Shown here: in pieces, positions 33,301-35,045 of the stretch
Numbering within the stretch: the stretch's first letter is position 1
Layout of the letters: each line of letters opens with the position of its first letter
Source: Saccoglossus kowalevskii
Lineage: Eukaryota > Hemichordata > Enteropneusta > Harrimaniidae
Length of the DNA stretch: 35,338 nt
Direction: 5' to 3'
NCBI RefSeq assembly: GCF_000003605.2
Contig: NW_003106593.1
Span: 198,111 to 233,448 of the forward strand
The notes under the pieces: model-generated
The model's input: the letters and a program-made list of their open reading frames with translations, nothing else
The model's database searches: none
What the model was told of the DNA's origin: nothing
Translations under genes and position numbers: made by a program

Positions 33301-34356
33301 ACATTAAATCCAAAGTGGATGTCATCTATGCAATTTATTGTACAAAACATAGATCAAGATGTGCTATGTATAACAGTCTTTGACCGAGACTTGTTCTCTC
33401 CAAACGGTGAGTTTACCACATGTTGCACACGCCCTCTATTATTGGCTAGCTACTGTAAATGCATTAATTATTTGCTGGTTTTTAATTTCTCTATTTTCAT
33501 TGATAAGTAAAATTCGCTAAATTAAATCCATGTGTATGTGTGAAATAACAATAGAAGTCATTGTTTCTCTGCTATCTGAACTTAAAAGCCAGTGAAATTG
33601 CTCAATTCATTGAAATTAAATTTCAGTGAAAATAAACAGTTTTACAGTATATTGTAAATAACATTTTTACTACTATAATTTCCATCATGATTTTTTCGCT
33701 TAAAAAGTGTTCCATTCTCCCCTATTGATTGCATCCATTGTTCCACTGATCCATGGTAATAGGAACAGTGGACCAATGAGAATTGAATACTATTTCAAGA
33801 ACAAAAACGAGTCTTGTGGTTCTCTCATTCACAACAATATCTTGGCGATCATCAATCTGATTATTAAAAATCTGATGTAGGTATGTGGCTCCAATTTTTT
33901 TATTTTTTATTATTAATATTTTATTTATTATTTTTTTTATGACCCTTTATATAATATTTATTTGTAATAAAAAAAAAAAAATTGGAGCCTCATACCTACG
34001 TTGGTTTTTAATCAGATTGGGTGATCTACATCTATTAAAGCAGTATATGGTATTTTAATAAAAGTATAAGGTATTGTTATAATTTAATGAATTCATAGGG
34101 ACAGGGATAAATTAAAAGCAGTTAACTGCTTCAGGAATGCTTTGATTATTACTGTGAATATATCTAAAAGCTTCAATAACTTATTGGCATATTCACAGAT
34201 TTTCTTGGTAGAACAGAAATCCGGTTATCTGACATCAAAAAAGAACTGAGTGATCGTGATTTACGAGGCCCGTTACAGAAGAAGTTACTATTACATGAAG
34301 TAGACACGGGTGATGTGAGCATCAAGCTGGATCTCAAATTATATGGTGAATCATGA
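271..34356 (+). CDS. ITSN: Intersectin (long form), 5'-partial, 32 exons
   Basis: Multidomain endocytic scaffold and Cdc42 guanine-nucleotide exchange factor. Joined exons: 271-323, 510-621, 1738-1887, 2214-2348, 3074-3161, 3320-3459, 3968-4107, 4237-4526, 6911-7206, 7322-7512, 8992-9171, 10754-10901, 12502-12704, 13361-13506, 14113-14502, 15444-15565, 16191-16310, 16714-16771, 17705-17899, 23827-23948, 24743-24849, 25251-25326, 25668-25775, 26592-26690, 27035-27202, 29242-29313, 29834-29965, 30575-30693, 31195-31277, 32610-32693, 33233-33406, 34199-34356. They give 1552 residues (numbered here from Glu1 at base 271). Order: coiled coil 1-~370, SH3A ~442-500, acidic insert 532-591, SH3B ~649-702, SH3C ~759-812, Pro/Gln repeat 830-864, SH3D ~889-947, SH3E ~990-1043, DH ~1067-1255, PH ~1293-1400, C2 ~1425-1545. 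This order and local matches such as [28 protein letters not shown] and LNPKW are those I recall for vertebrate ITSN1. The EH domains are outside the window. Whether it predates the ITSN1/ITSN2 split cannot be settled here. Confidence 0.95.
510..621 (+). CDS. ITSN: ITSN exon 2: coiled coil
   Basis: Encodes [18 protein letters not shown] and on to [11 protein letters not shown], a charged helical segment. Acceptor GTTTTACAG, donor GAA|GTTAGT, exit phase 0. The open frame runs on past the donor into the intron, so a naive ORF overstates the exon at both ends. Confidence 0.9.
676..1342. mobile_element. TA-flanked MITE-like element
   Basis: 667 bases in intron 2. Ends are inverted: CCATAGTTGTCGGAGTA at 676 and CCATAGTTGTCCAAGTA on the opposite strand from 1342; 23 of 26 terminal bases match. 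Flanked by TA on both sides (674-675, 1343-1344), as for Tc1/mariner-type insertion. No coding capacity seen, so non-autonomous. Confidence 0.75.
1738..1887 (+). CDS. ITSN: ITSN exon 3: KLERQ core
   Basis: 50 codons (residues 56-105). [20 protein letters not shown] is nearly the same as the corresponding vertebrate intersectin stretch and is the best family marker in the 5' half. Acceptor TTCACAG, donor TTG|GTAAGT, phase 0 at both ends, so this exon could be skipped without a frameshift. Confidence 0.95.
1888..2213 (+). other. Intron 3, nothing notable
   Basis: 326 bases; the open frame running out of exon 3 and short minus-strand frames show no homology or coding pattern. It ends in the strong pyrimidine tract before exon 4. 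Confidence 0.6.
2214..2348 (+). CDS. ITSN: ITSN exon 4: coiled coil
   Basis: 45 codons (106-150), [17 protein letters not shown] to [10 protein letters not shown]. Long pyrimidine tract TTTTTTTTCCTGCAG before it; donor CAG|GTAAAA. Phase 0 at both ends. Aligns with the vertebrate segment ending in LQQQL. Confidence 0.93.
2395..2705. repeat. Imperfect ~160-bp direct duplication
   Basis: In intron 4, two diverged copies in tandem: 2395-2550 and about 2556-2705. Shared landmarks are CAAATACTGAAGC, CAACCCTGC and TTTTTTACCTG-CTGG-TTGAT. The rest of this intron (2706-3073) is A/T-rich with poly-A runs. Confidence 0.6.
3074..3161 (+). CDS. ITSN: ITSN exon 5: coiled coil
   Basis: Encodes [20 protein letters not shown], then KKLNVDNPT and a split Gly. 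Acceptor TTTTGATAG; a second in-frame AG nine bases later (CTCACAG, exon start 3083) would drop only HSQ. Donor ACAG|GTAAAT, exit phase 1, matched by the next exon. Confidence 0.85.
3320..3459 (+). CDS. ITSN: ITSN exon 6: coiled coil
   Basis: Completes the split Gly, then [20 protein letters not shown] and [20 protein letters not shown]. The motif [14 protein letters not shown] matches the vertebrate EVEKETRSKLQEID segment. Acceptor CTCAAATTAG, donor GCA|GTAAGT, exit phase 0. The long open stretch upstream of 3320 is intron. Confidence 0.92.
3460..3967 (+). other. Intron 6, nothing notable
   Basis: 508 bases without repeats or coding signal that I can see. Confidence 0.5.
3968..4107 (+). CDS. 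ITSN: ITSN exon 7: coiled coil
   Basis: Encodes [20 protein letters not shown] to KRKGLSEI plus a split Ser. Acceptor GTTTCTAG, donor ATAAG|GTTTGG (weak but phase-consistent), exit phase 2. The charge pattern is helical and Lys/Glu rich. Confidence 0.88.
4237..4526 (+). CDS. ITSN: ITSN exon 8: Gln-rich end of coiled coil
   Basis: Encodes [20 protein letters not shown] to PQPQQDFFA. Long runs of Gln, Glu, Lys and Arg; the last third has many Q and QP steps, marking the change from helix to flexible linker. Acceptor TTTGAAAG, donor GCTA|GTAAGT, exit phase 1. Overlapping minus-strand open frames are a by-product of the Gln codons. Confidence 0.92.
5054..5626. repeat. Dispersed AGCTCC repeat, copy 1
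   Basis: In intron 8. Starts AGCTCCGCTGT and ends with the inverse ACAGCAGAGCT and GCTGCTTATTTG. Inside are degenerate ~170-bp subunits (GACTTCTTGTTGAAAAC, GATTGCTTTGA, TTTGTTCATTTC). Same order as the copy at 28659-29184. Likely a non-autonomous element with internal tandem structure. Confidence 0.7.
5891..6367. repeat. 50-bp minisatellite, ~9 copies
   Basis: In intron 8. Unit: GACTCTTTGGCTGTTGTTTC, TGATCGTGTC, T-run, CTGAGGCCCAGTG. Units vary in C/T-run length and point changes; the later units are 50 bases. The open frames across it in several phases come from the repeat, not from a gene. Confidence 0.9.
6911..7206 (+). CDS. ITSN: ITSN exon 9: linker and first half of SH3A
   Basis: Opens with NFDDAF (AP-2 ear-type FxDxF), then four degenerate 11-residue units ([11 protein letters not shown] and relatives, 6943-7074), then SH3[21 protein letters not shown] (ALYxF and the acidic RT loop). 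Donor TTA|GTAAGT, exit phase 0. The intron before it is 2.4 kb. Matches the vertebrate [21 protein letters not shown] segment. Confidence 0.95.
6943..7074 (+). repeat. ITSN: Coding 33-bp repeat in exon 9
   Basis: Four in-register units of 11 residues: [44 protein letters not shown]. It forms a flexible linker just before SH3A. Confidence 0.75.
7322..7512 (+). CDS. ITSN: ITSN exon 10: second half of SH3A
   Basis: Encodes [20 protein letters not shown], then [11 protein letters not shown]: the SH3 core Trp of PGWLGG, the GWFP strand and the xNY motif, all present. Followed by a Ser/Thr/Ala-rich linker. Donor TT|GTGAGT leaves phase 2, compatible with joining either to exon 11 or straight to exon 12. 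Confidence 0.95.
7861..7965. repeat. (TGCCA)21 pentanucleotide array
   Basis: 21 perfect units in intron 10, ended by TGCTG. All six frames are open through it because five is not a multiple of three and no stop arises, which explains the overlapping frames there. Three leftover units occur at about 9766-9780 just before copy A of the 143-base unit. Confidence 0.97.
7966..8991 (+). other. Rest of intron 10
   Basis: About 1 kb of A/T-rich sequence without a coding signal or repeat that I recognise. Confidence 0.5.
8992..9171 (+). CDS. ITSN: ITSN exon 11: acidic linker exon, probable cassette
   Basis: 180 bases, phase 2 in and out. Encodes [15 protein letters not shown], then a D/V/E tract ([20 protein letters not shown]) and [20 protein letters not shown]. 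The DNA is a GAT/GTG/GAG triplet tract. Acceptor TGTGTAAAAG has a weak pyrimidine tract; donor ATAG|GTAAGT is strong. Other nearby AGs give immediate stops in this phase, so this start is the only workable one. Ser/Asp/Glu sites such as SDSSLDE resemble casein kinase 2 sites. I know no clear vertebrate counterpart. Skipping keeps the frame. Confidence 0.72.
9363..9561. mobile_element. Foldback element in intron 11
   Basis: Imperfect inverted arms: TACTGTAAAGCACTTT and GGAATTTATTTTCGTTGA on the left, mirrored by TACTGTAAATTACTTT and GGAATTAATTTTCACTGA read on the minus strand from 9561. Short, no coding capacity. A related fragment may be at 33602-33660. Confidence 0.5.
9781..9923 (+). ncRNA. 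H/ACA-snoRNA-like intronic unit, copy A
   Basis: 143 bases in intron 11, sense to the host gene. Hairpin 1: GCATTC/GAATGC lower stem and CCATGA/TCATGG upper stem around a two-sided internal loop (pocket). Hinge ATAGTA fits ANANNA (H box). Hairpin 2: GTGGA/TTCAC below ATAC/GTAT and GTAC/GTAC. Ends ACA+GAC. The A-to-G change in the inner stem (AGTAG instead of AATAG) keeps pairing as G.U. A transposon-derived repeat is the alternative. Confidence 0.42.
9924..10753 (+). other. Rest of intron 11
   Basis: A/T-rich, no repeat or coding signal recognised. The open frame at 10243-10560 has hydrophobic, unbiased composition and no homology that I can see. Confidence 0.5.
10754..10901 (+). CDS. ITSN: ITSN exon 12: SH3A-SH3B linker
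   Basis: Encodes a Ser/Thr-rich linker: [20 protein letters not shown] to APSPTPGQ. Acceptor CTCACTTTTTTAG, donor CAG|GTAAGG, exit phase 0. The end resembles the vertebrate SPSPVLGQ just before SH3B. Confidence 0.88.
11539..11681 (+). ncRNA. H/ACA-snoRNA-like intronic unit, copy B
   Basis: 143 bases in intron 12, same orientation, no indel against the other copies. Same two-hairpin layout, ATAGTA hinge, ends ACA+TAC. It differs from C mainly in the apical loop of hairpin 2 (CATTTTACT). Confidence 0.45.
11682..12501 (+). other. Rest of intron 12
   Basis: A/T-rich. Small direct and inverted motifs only; see the rejected C/D-box-like pair near 12286-12339. Confidence 0.45.
12502..12704 (+). 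CDS. ITSN: ITSN exon 13: SH3B
   Basis: A complete SH3 domain in one exon: [40 protein letters not shown]. It carries the WW pair, the GWFP strand and a Tyr near the end; it matches vertebrate SH3B closely ([22 protein letters not shown]). Acceptor TTTGTTGTCAG, donor GG|GTAGGT, exit phase 2. The donor lies inside a 49-bp tandem duplication. Confidence 0.96.
12701..12799 (+). repeat. 49-bp tandem duplication including exon 13 donor
   Basis: Two near-identical units start AAGGGTAGGTTTTAC at 12701 and 12750, with a third partial start at 12800. The first unit spans the last bases of exon 13 and its 5' splice site, so the donor GG|GTAGGT exists twice. Confidence 0.9.
12812..13050. repeat. Dispersed repeat with ACTGATATCTCAAGAA core, copy 1
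   Basis: In intron 13. Begins with a hairpin, GACTCCC...GGGAGTC (12812-12843), then TG-rich sequence, CCACTGATATCTCAAG, TAGATGCTCTG and GATTTGATTAG. Related copies at 22085-22270 and 29505-29770. Confidence 0.65.
13361..13506 (+). CDS. ITSN: ITSN exon 14: SH3B-SH3C linker
   Basis: Encodes [20 protein letters not shown] to IDTTPPTE, a Ser/Thr/Pro-rich linker. Acceptor TTTCTCTGTAAAG, donor GAAA|GTGAGT. Enters with one base, leaves in phase 1. No folded domain is visible. Confidence 0.88.
13849..13991 (+). ncRNA. H/ACA-snoRNA-like intronic unit, copy C
   Basis: 143 bases in intron 14, 121 bases before the exon 15 acceptor. Same layout, ends ACA+TAC. Its one change in the hairpin 2 upper stem (GTAC to GTAT) keeps a G.U pair. 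Similarity to copy D extends about 35 bases further 5' (CTCCATTCCT and on). Confidence 0.45.
14113..14502 (+). CDS. ITSN: ITSN exon 15: SH3C and Pro/Gln repeat
   Basis: The largest exon (390 bases). SH3[47 protein letters not shown], with the WW pair and PANY present. Then a Pro/Gln tail with 2.7 copies of a 13-residue unit (residues 830-864), and a Ser/Thr-rich end. Acceptor TGTTTTCCCAAG, donor CCGG|GTAAAT, exit phase 1. The Pro-rich tail could be an SH3 ligand, in cis or in trans (inference). Confidence 0.95.
14328..14432 (+). repeat. ITSN: Coding 39-bp repeat in exon 15
   Basis: 2.7 in-frame units of 13 residues ([35 protein letters not shown]) after SH3C. Synonymous differences are few, so the duplication looks recent. 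PAPQP has PxxP character. Confidence 0.92.
14661..14803 (+). ncRNA. H/ACA-snoRNA-like intronic unit, copy D
   Basis: 143 bases in intron 15, so C and D flank exon 15. Same layout and hinge, ends ACA+TAC. Its changes fall in an apical loop (CTGCT) and in the 5' end (ATGTCTG). Confidence 0.45.
15444..15565 (+). CDS. ITSN: ITSN exon 16: first part of SH3D
   Basis: Encodes [40 protein letters not shown]. It matches vertebrate SH3D ([22 protein letters not shown]). Acceptor TTTATTCTCAG, donor CAG|GTATGC, exit phase 0. Confidence 0.95.
15823..16001. mobile_element. Foldback element in intron 16
   Basis: Terminal arms GGGGTGAGTAGACAAACAG (15823) and its inverse CTGTTCGTCTACTCGCCCC (15983-16001) match at 17 of 19 positions. 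About 180 bases; the inner arms are weaker. Confidence 0.55.
16191..16310 (+). CDS. ITSN: ITSN exon 17: end of SH3D
   Basis: 40 codons: [19 protein letters not shown] completes SH3D, including the ARGKKRQ insertion typical of this SH3 in intersectins, followed by a Ser/Thr/Pro linker. Acceptor GTTTTTTCAG, donor CAG|GTAAAT, phase 0 at both ends. Confidence 0.95.
16311..16713 (+). other. Intron 17, nothing notable
   Basis: 403 bases, no repeat or coding signal seen. Confidence 0.5.
16714..16771 (+). CDS. ITSN: ITSN exon 18: short SH3D-SH3E linker
   Basis: Encodes [19 protein letters not shown] plus one base. Acceptor TTGTCTTTACAG, donor ACAA|GTAAGA, exit phase 1. Too short to recognise on its own; supported by the phase match on both sides and good splice sites. 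Confidence 0.82.
16914..17600. repeat. GCGCCCTCTA minisatellite, ~11 units
   Basis: In intron 18. Units begin GCGCCCTCTAAGGTGAAATG and end AGTAGTCACCTGAA. Two length classes: about 57-59 bases early and 42-45 bases later. The first four units alternate between two subtypes, a two-unit higher-order pattern. Interrupted at 17396-17520 by a TTAA-flanked element. Confidence 0.9.
17396..17520. mobile_element. 125-bp TTAA-flanked MITE, copy 1
   Basis: Inserted in a minisatellite unit. TTAA at 17392-17395 and 17521-17524. Ends AGAGCAGTGGTTGTCGCG and, inverted, AAGGCAGTAGTCATCGCG. TTAA duplication is the piggyBac-superfamily signature. Shares ATTTCATGTAAATAAACAA and CGCTATGAGTCCCATATC with copy 2. 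Confidence 0.85.
17705..17899 (+). CDS. ITSN: ITSN exon 19: SH3E
   Basis: Encodes [46 protein letters not shown], then TDSDDTGNK and the first base of a split codon. It matches vertebrate SH3E ([31 protein letters not shown]). Acceptor TGTGTCAG; a second AG at 17711-17712 (exon start 17713) would fall out of phase. Donor AAAT|GTAAGT. Reading through the donor gives Cys-Lys-stop, so intron retention would make a short, DH-less form. Confidence 0.95.
17900..22084 (+). other. First 4.2 kb of large intron 19
   Basis: Separates the scaffold and catalytic halves. No homologous exon needed or seen. A GAT/GGT triplet tract lies at about 20928-20953. A strong orphan acceptor is at 19133/19134 (see separate entry). 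Otherwise A/T-rich and featureless. Confidence 0.6.
19134..19245 (+). other. ITSN: Candidate alternative exon after a strong orphan acceptor
   Basis: A long pyrimidine tract (TTTTTTCATTTCTGTGCTTTTCCAG when read with the preceding Ts) ends at 19133. Spliced to exon 19 (phase 1) it gives T|GA, an immediate stop, which would end the protein after SH3E. No close poly(A) signal or donor is obvious, so it may be a decoy. Confidence 0.25.
22085..22270. repeat. Dispersed ACTGATATCT repeat, copy 2
   Basis: In intron 19. Starts with a (TG)n tract, then CCACTGATATCTAAAGAG, GATGAAACTTAGTACATAG, ATGCTCTC, GATTTGATTAGTTTTGGGTG. Same order and orientation as copy 1. Confidence 0.65.
23098..23299. mobile_element. 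~200-bp foldback element in intron 19
   Basis: Long inverted arms: ACACTACTACAGCTGGTTGT and CTCTT at 23121, mirrored by AAGAG and ACAACCAGCTGTAGTAGTGT ending at 23270. Matching continues inward to TTTTAATTC/GAATTAAAA and outward to GGAAACAATGAA/TTCATTGCTTCC. Almost the whole element can form one hairpin. Confidence 0.8.
23300..23780. repeat. Degenerate CCCATAGAAGACAATGT repeats
   Basis: At least eight diverged units of about 55-70 bases with the core CCCATAGAAGACAATGT (or CATAGAGGGCA) and linking CATGTA/GTATCAG motifs, running up to just before exon 20. A related unit is at about 23015-23045. Confidence 0.65.
23827..23948 (+). CDS. ITSN: ITSN exon 20: SH3E-DH linker and DH start
   Basis: GG completes Trp1053 (T|GG). 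Then [20 protein letters not shown] and [20 protein letters not shown]. The RKRQ-IHEL-TE-YV pattern is DH conserved region 1, matching vertebrate [20 protein letters not shown]. Acceptor is purine-rich (TTATTAAAG) and weak on paper, but the only one in phase with homology. Donor GAA|GTAGGT, phase 0. Confidence 0.93.
23949..24742 (+). other. Intron 20
   Basis: 794 bases. Contains a G run at 24077-24087, flanked 5' by GGGGCAA and mirrored far downstream by CCCCTTGCC (about 24425), and ACAGGAAATAAA repeated near 24105-24145. No coding signal. Confidence 0.45.
24743..24849 (+). CDS. ITSN: ITSN exon 21: DH domain
   Basis: Encodes [35 protein letters not shown]. The FVNWKE-IMCN-KLLK string is nearly identical to vertebrate intersectin DH. 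Acceptor GTGTTTGTAG, donor AA|GTAAGT, exit phase 2. Confidence 0.95.
24850..25250 (+). other. Intron 21, nothing notable
   Basis: 401 bases; only a short palindrome TGTACCGGTACA near 24955. Confidence 0.5.
25251..25326 (+). CDS. ITSN: ITSN exon 22: DH domain
   Basis: Encodes [36 protein letters not shown] matches the vertebrate protein residue for residue. Acceptor TTTCTTTCAG, donor CAG|GTACCA, exit phase 0. Confidence 0.95.
25327..25667 (+). other. Intron 22, nothing notable
   Basis: 341 bases; the open frame across exon 22 and this intron is not coding after the donor. Confidence 0.5.
25668..25775 (+). CDS. ITSN: ITSN exon 23: DH domain
   Basis: 36 codons: [45 protein letters not shown] and LIQKKTD match the vertebrate DH. 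Acceptor ACATCACAG, donor AAA|GTAAGT, phase 0 at both ends. Confidence 0.95.
26041..26210 (+). repeat. Dispersed repeat, plus-strand copy
   Basis: In intron 23. Landmarks ACATGGCTACCACCAGAG, GTTTGCTGATTCTGTTCTAA, GGCATTCCCATGGTGTATCC, AAAAGATGTATAATAATAAG. Matches the inverted copy at 34783-34947 at roughly 85% by eye. Confidence 0.8.
26592..26690 (+). CDS. ITSN: ITSN exon 24: DH conserved region 3, GC donor
   Basis: 33 codons: [47 protein letters not shown] is the signature conserved-region-3 helix of Dbl-family DH domains. Acceptor TTATTTTATAG. The donor is AAG|GCAAGT: the following intron is GC-AG, since no nearby GT keeps the frame into exon 25. Confidence 0.94.
26691..27034 (+). other. 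ITSN: Intron 24, GC-AG type
   Basis: Starts GCAAGT and ends GACAG. The rest of the donor (AAG|GCAAGT) is a perfect match to the usual consensus, as is typical of GC-AG introns. It interrupts the DH domain between LLIGK and ILENTP. Confidence 0.9.
27035..27202 (+). CDS. ITSN: ITSN exon 25: DH end
   Basis: 56 codons: [20 protein letters not shown], then [20 protein letters not shown] and [11 protein letters not shown]. Matches vertebrate ILENTPENHPDH and [15 protein letters not shown], the last DH helix. Acceptor GTGAGACAG, donor GAG|GTAAGC, phase 0 at both ends. Confidence 0.96.
27470..28394. mobile_element. 925-bp element with 32-bp perfect TIRs
   Basis: In intron 25. Both ends read ATGGAAGGTACTAACGGAAG then GAGCCACGACGC inward (27470-27501; inverse 28363-28394) without a mismatch. 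Flanked by the 9-bp direct repeat GCCTACACC (27461-27469 and 28395-28403). A 9-bp duplication with long TIRs suggests a Mutator-like (MULE) insertion. No transposase frame inside, so non-autonomous. Confidence 0.88.
28659..29184. repeat. Dispersed AGCTCC repeat, copy 2
   Basis: In intron 25. Starts AGCTCCACTGTCGAC, which can fold back on GTCGAGCGGAGCT, and ends ACAGCGGAGCTATCTCAGC. It shares the internal GACTTCTTGTTAAAAAC subunits with copy 1. Same orientation as copy 1. Confidence 0.7.
29242..29313 (+). CDS. ITSN: ITSN exon 26: PH domain start
   Basis: 24 codons: [37 protein letters not shown] matches vertebrate intersectin at the DH-PH junction and first PH strand. Acceptor TTATTTTTCAG, donor AAA|GTAAGT. 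Confidence 0.95.
29505..29770. repeat. Dispersed ACTGATATCC repeat, copy 3
   Basis: In intron 26. ACTCCTGTGTGTGAG, TG-rich sequence, ACACTGATATCCCAAGAA, ATAGATGCTCTGAGATAATG, then a second partial unit (ATGAAACTTGATACGTGG, GATTAGTTTTTGGTTG). Same orientation as the other copies. Confidence 0.65.
29773..29795. other. Perfect 10-bp hairpin
   Basis: CATAGACCTT, a 3-base loop, AAGGTCTATG, 38 bases before exon 27. It may influence splicing or be the relic of a foldback element. Confidence 0.6.
29834..29965 (+). CDS. ITSN: ITSN exon 27: PH domain
   Basis: 44 codons: [20 protein letters not shown], then [20 protein letters not shown] and [22 protein letters not shown] is the family PH core strand pair. 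Acceptor TTTTTTGTCATAG, donor AAT|GTAAGT, phase 0 at both ends. Confidence 0.96.
29966..30574 (+). other. Intron 27, nothing notable
   Basis: 609 bases; short GAGGGCAG/GGGGCGC motifs near 30008-30035 resemble the edges of the intron 18 minisatellite. The open frame running into exon 28 is intronic before 30575. Confidence 0.5.
30575..30693 (+). CDS. ITSN: ITSN exon 28: PH domain
   Basis: Encodes [49 protein letters not shown] and F-ISHID-VY-L match vertebrate PH. Acceptor TCTTTTTTTACAG, donor AAAG|GTGAGA, exit phase 2. Confidence 0.95.
30694..31194 (+). other. Intron 28, nothing notable
   Basis: 501 bases; the minus-strand open frame at 30808-30999 has no recognisable homology. Confidence 0.5.
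31195..31277 (+). CDS. ITSN: ITSN exon 29: PH C-terminal helix
   Basis: Encodes [27 protein letters not shown] plus one base. The Trp in W-KI is the conserved PH C-helix Trp; IETEKKK-EKA-L matches vertebrates. Acceptor TTTCAATAG, donor CTAG|GTTTGT, exit phase 1. The exon end and donor are the first unit of an intronic tandem repeat. Confidence 0.94.
31264..31567 (+). repeat. 33-bp minisatellite that includes exon 29 donor
   Basis: Unit: AAAGCCTGCCTAGGTTTGT, GAACTAATTTCCT. Starts at 31371, 31404, 31437, 31470 and 31503 are exactly 33 apart; the first unit is the end of exon 29 with its donor, and the second starts near 31339 after a 70-base step. About 7-8 units. Confidence 0.88.
31568..32609 (+). 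other. Rest of intron 29
   Basis: About 1 kb, A/T-rich; one strong hairpin (32148-32179). No coding signal. Confidence 0.5.
32148..32179. other. 14-bp hairpin
   Basis: GGTTACTAAAAAAG, a four-base loop, CTTTTTTTAGTAACC in intron 29. No downstream gene end here, so it is not read as a terminator. Confidence 0.6.
32610..32693 (+). CDS. ITSN: ITSN exon 30: C2 domain start
   Basis: Encodes [28 protein letters not shown] plus a split Gly. [15 protein letters not shown] is the first strand and start of C2 loop 1. Asp1440 in VDRN sits at the first calcium-ligand position of classical C2 domains. Acceptor GATTTTTTAG, donor AATG|GTGAGA. Confidence 0.95.
32898..33022. mobile_element. 125-bp TTAA-flanked MITE, copy 2
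   Basis: In intron 30, same length as copy 1 to the base. TTAA at 32894-32897 and 33023-33026. Ends AGCGCGGTGGTCGTTGCG and, inverted, AGGGCGGCAGTCGTCGTA. No coding capacity, so mobilised in trans if at all. Confidence 0.85.
33233..33406 (+). CDS. ITSN: ITSN exon 31: C2 domain
   Basis: Encodes [20 protein letters not shown], then [16 protein letters not shown] and [26 protein letters not shown] and [10 protein letters not shown] are C2 hallmarks. Asp1446, Asp1493 and Asp1495 occupy calcium-ligand positions. Acceptor TTGTCTTGTAG, donor AACG|GTGAGT, phase 1. Confidence 0.96.
33847..34026. mobile_element. ~180-bp foldback element in intron 31
   Basis: Arms AATCTGATTATTAAAAA, GTAGGTATGTGGCTCCAATT on the left mirror AATTGGAGCCTCATACCTAC, TTTTTAATCAGATT on the right, with GATC at both outer edges and an A/T-only centre. 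Typical MITE-type hairpin, no coding capacity. Confidence 0.8.
34199..34356 (+). CDS. ITSN: ITSN exon 32: C2 end and stop codon
   Basis: Completes Asp1501, then [45 protein letters not shown] and TGA at 34354-34356. DFLGRTEI and LLLHEV-TG match the vertebrate C-terminus, and the end falls at the usual place for the family. Acceptor ATATTCACAG. Confidence 0.96.
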
Positions 34357-34782
34357 CGATGAATACTGACATTGAAATGCAATTAAACCATGGTGACGGG
34401 CTGACCTACACTGTCAGTCATCCATGTGACAGAATATGAATCATATCAGATTAGTAACATCAATGAAGGCAGACAACTTGAATGACAATCATTGTGGCTG
34501 TGACAAACTATGCATTATACTCATCTTAACCACACAGTATGAATCATGATGGTGATGCAACAAAGACATATGGATTGACATGTGCTTTACACATACTGTA
34601 AAGTGCTACCCCAGAACATATTCTCACTAATGTTGTGTATTTAACAAAATGGTGACTACAGAATTGTTACTCCATGTAGTATCTAAGTCATATAAGTTTA
34701 TTGCGAAGATACCTCAAAGTATGCACGAAGACAGTACAGTGGCAGTATCGATCGATGCACAGCGGAGGTCGATGCAACAGTG

Positions 34783-34947
34783 TACTGTCTGAGTGGTATC
34801 TTCATAATAACCTTATTATTATACATCTTTTCCTACCAAGGATACATCATGGGAATGCTGAAATCTGAAAAGTTTAGAATAAAATCAGCCAACTTCTTTG
34901 TATGGAGTCCTGTCAAACCCTGGTGGCAGCTATGTTTGTTTTTACCT
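34783..34947 (-). repeat. Dispersed repeat, minus-strand copy in 3' UTR
   Basis: Reverse-complement counterpart of 26041-26210. At its outer side (34708-34803) GAAGATACC...GGTATCTTC and GACAGTACAGTG...TGTACTGTC can form a further hairpin. It supplies the AATAAA at 34878. Confidence 0.8.
34878..34883 (+). terminator. Candidate poly(A) signal AATAAA
   Basis: Canonical hexamer 522 bases after the stop, followed within 30-60 bases by T/G-rich sequence. It lies inside the dispersed repeat copy at 34783-34947. An ATTAAA at 34382-34387 is only 26 bases past the stop and is a weaker choice. Confidence 0.35.
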
Positions 34948-35001
34948 TGCCCGTACCATCAAAGATGGAAGGGAAAGGTATATTAAGGGAAAAATTTTGT
35001 C

Positions 35002-35045
35002 CGGCGTTGTCGTCGTCGTTGTTGTTGTCGTCGTCGTCGTTAATA
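35002..35045. repeat. GTC/GTT triplet microsatellite
   Basis: Interrupted (GTC)n/(GTT)n tract downstream of the gene. Several frames are open across it on both strands for that reason alone. Confidence 0.9.
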
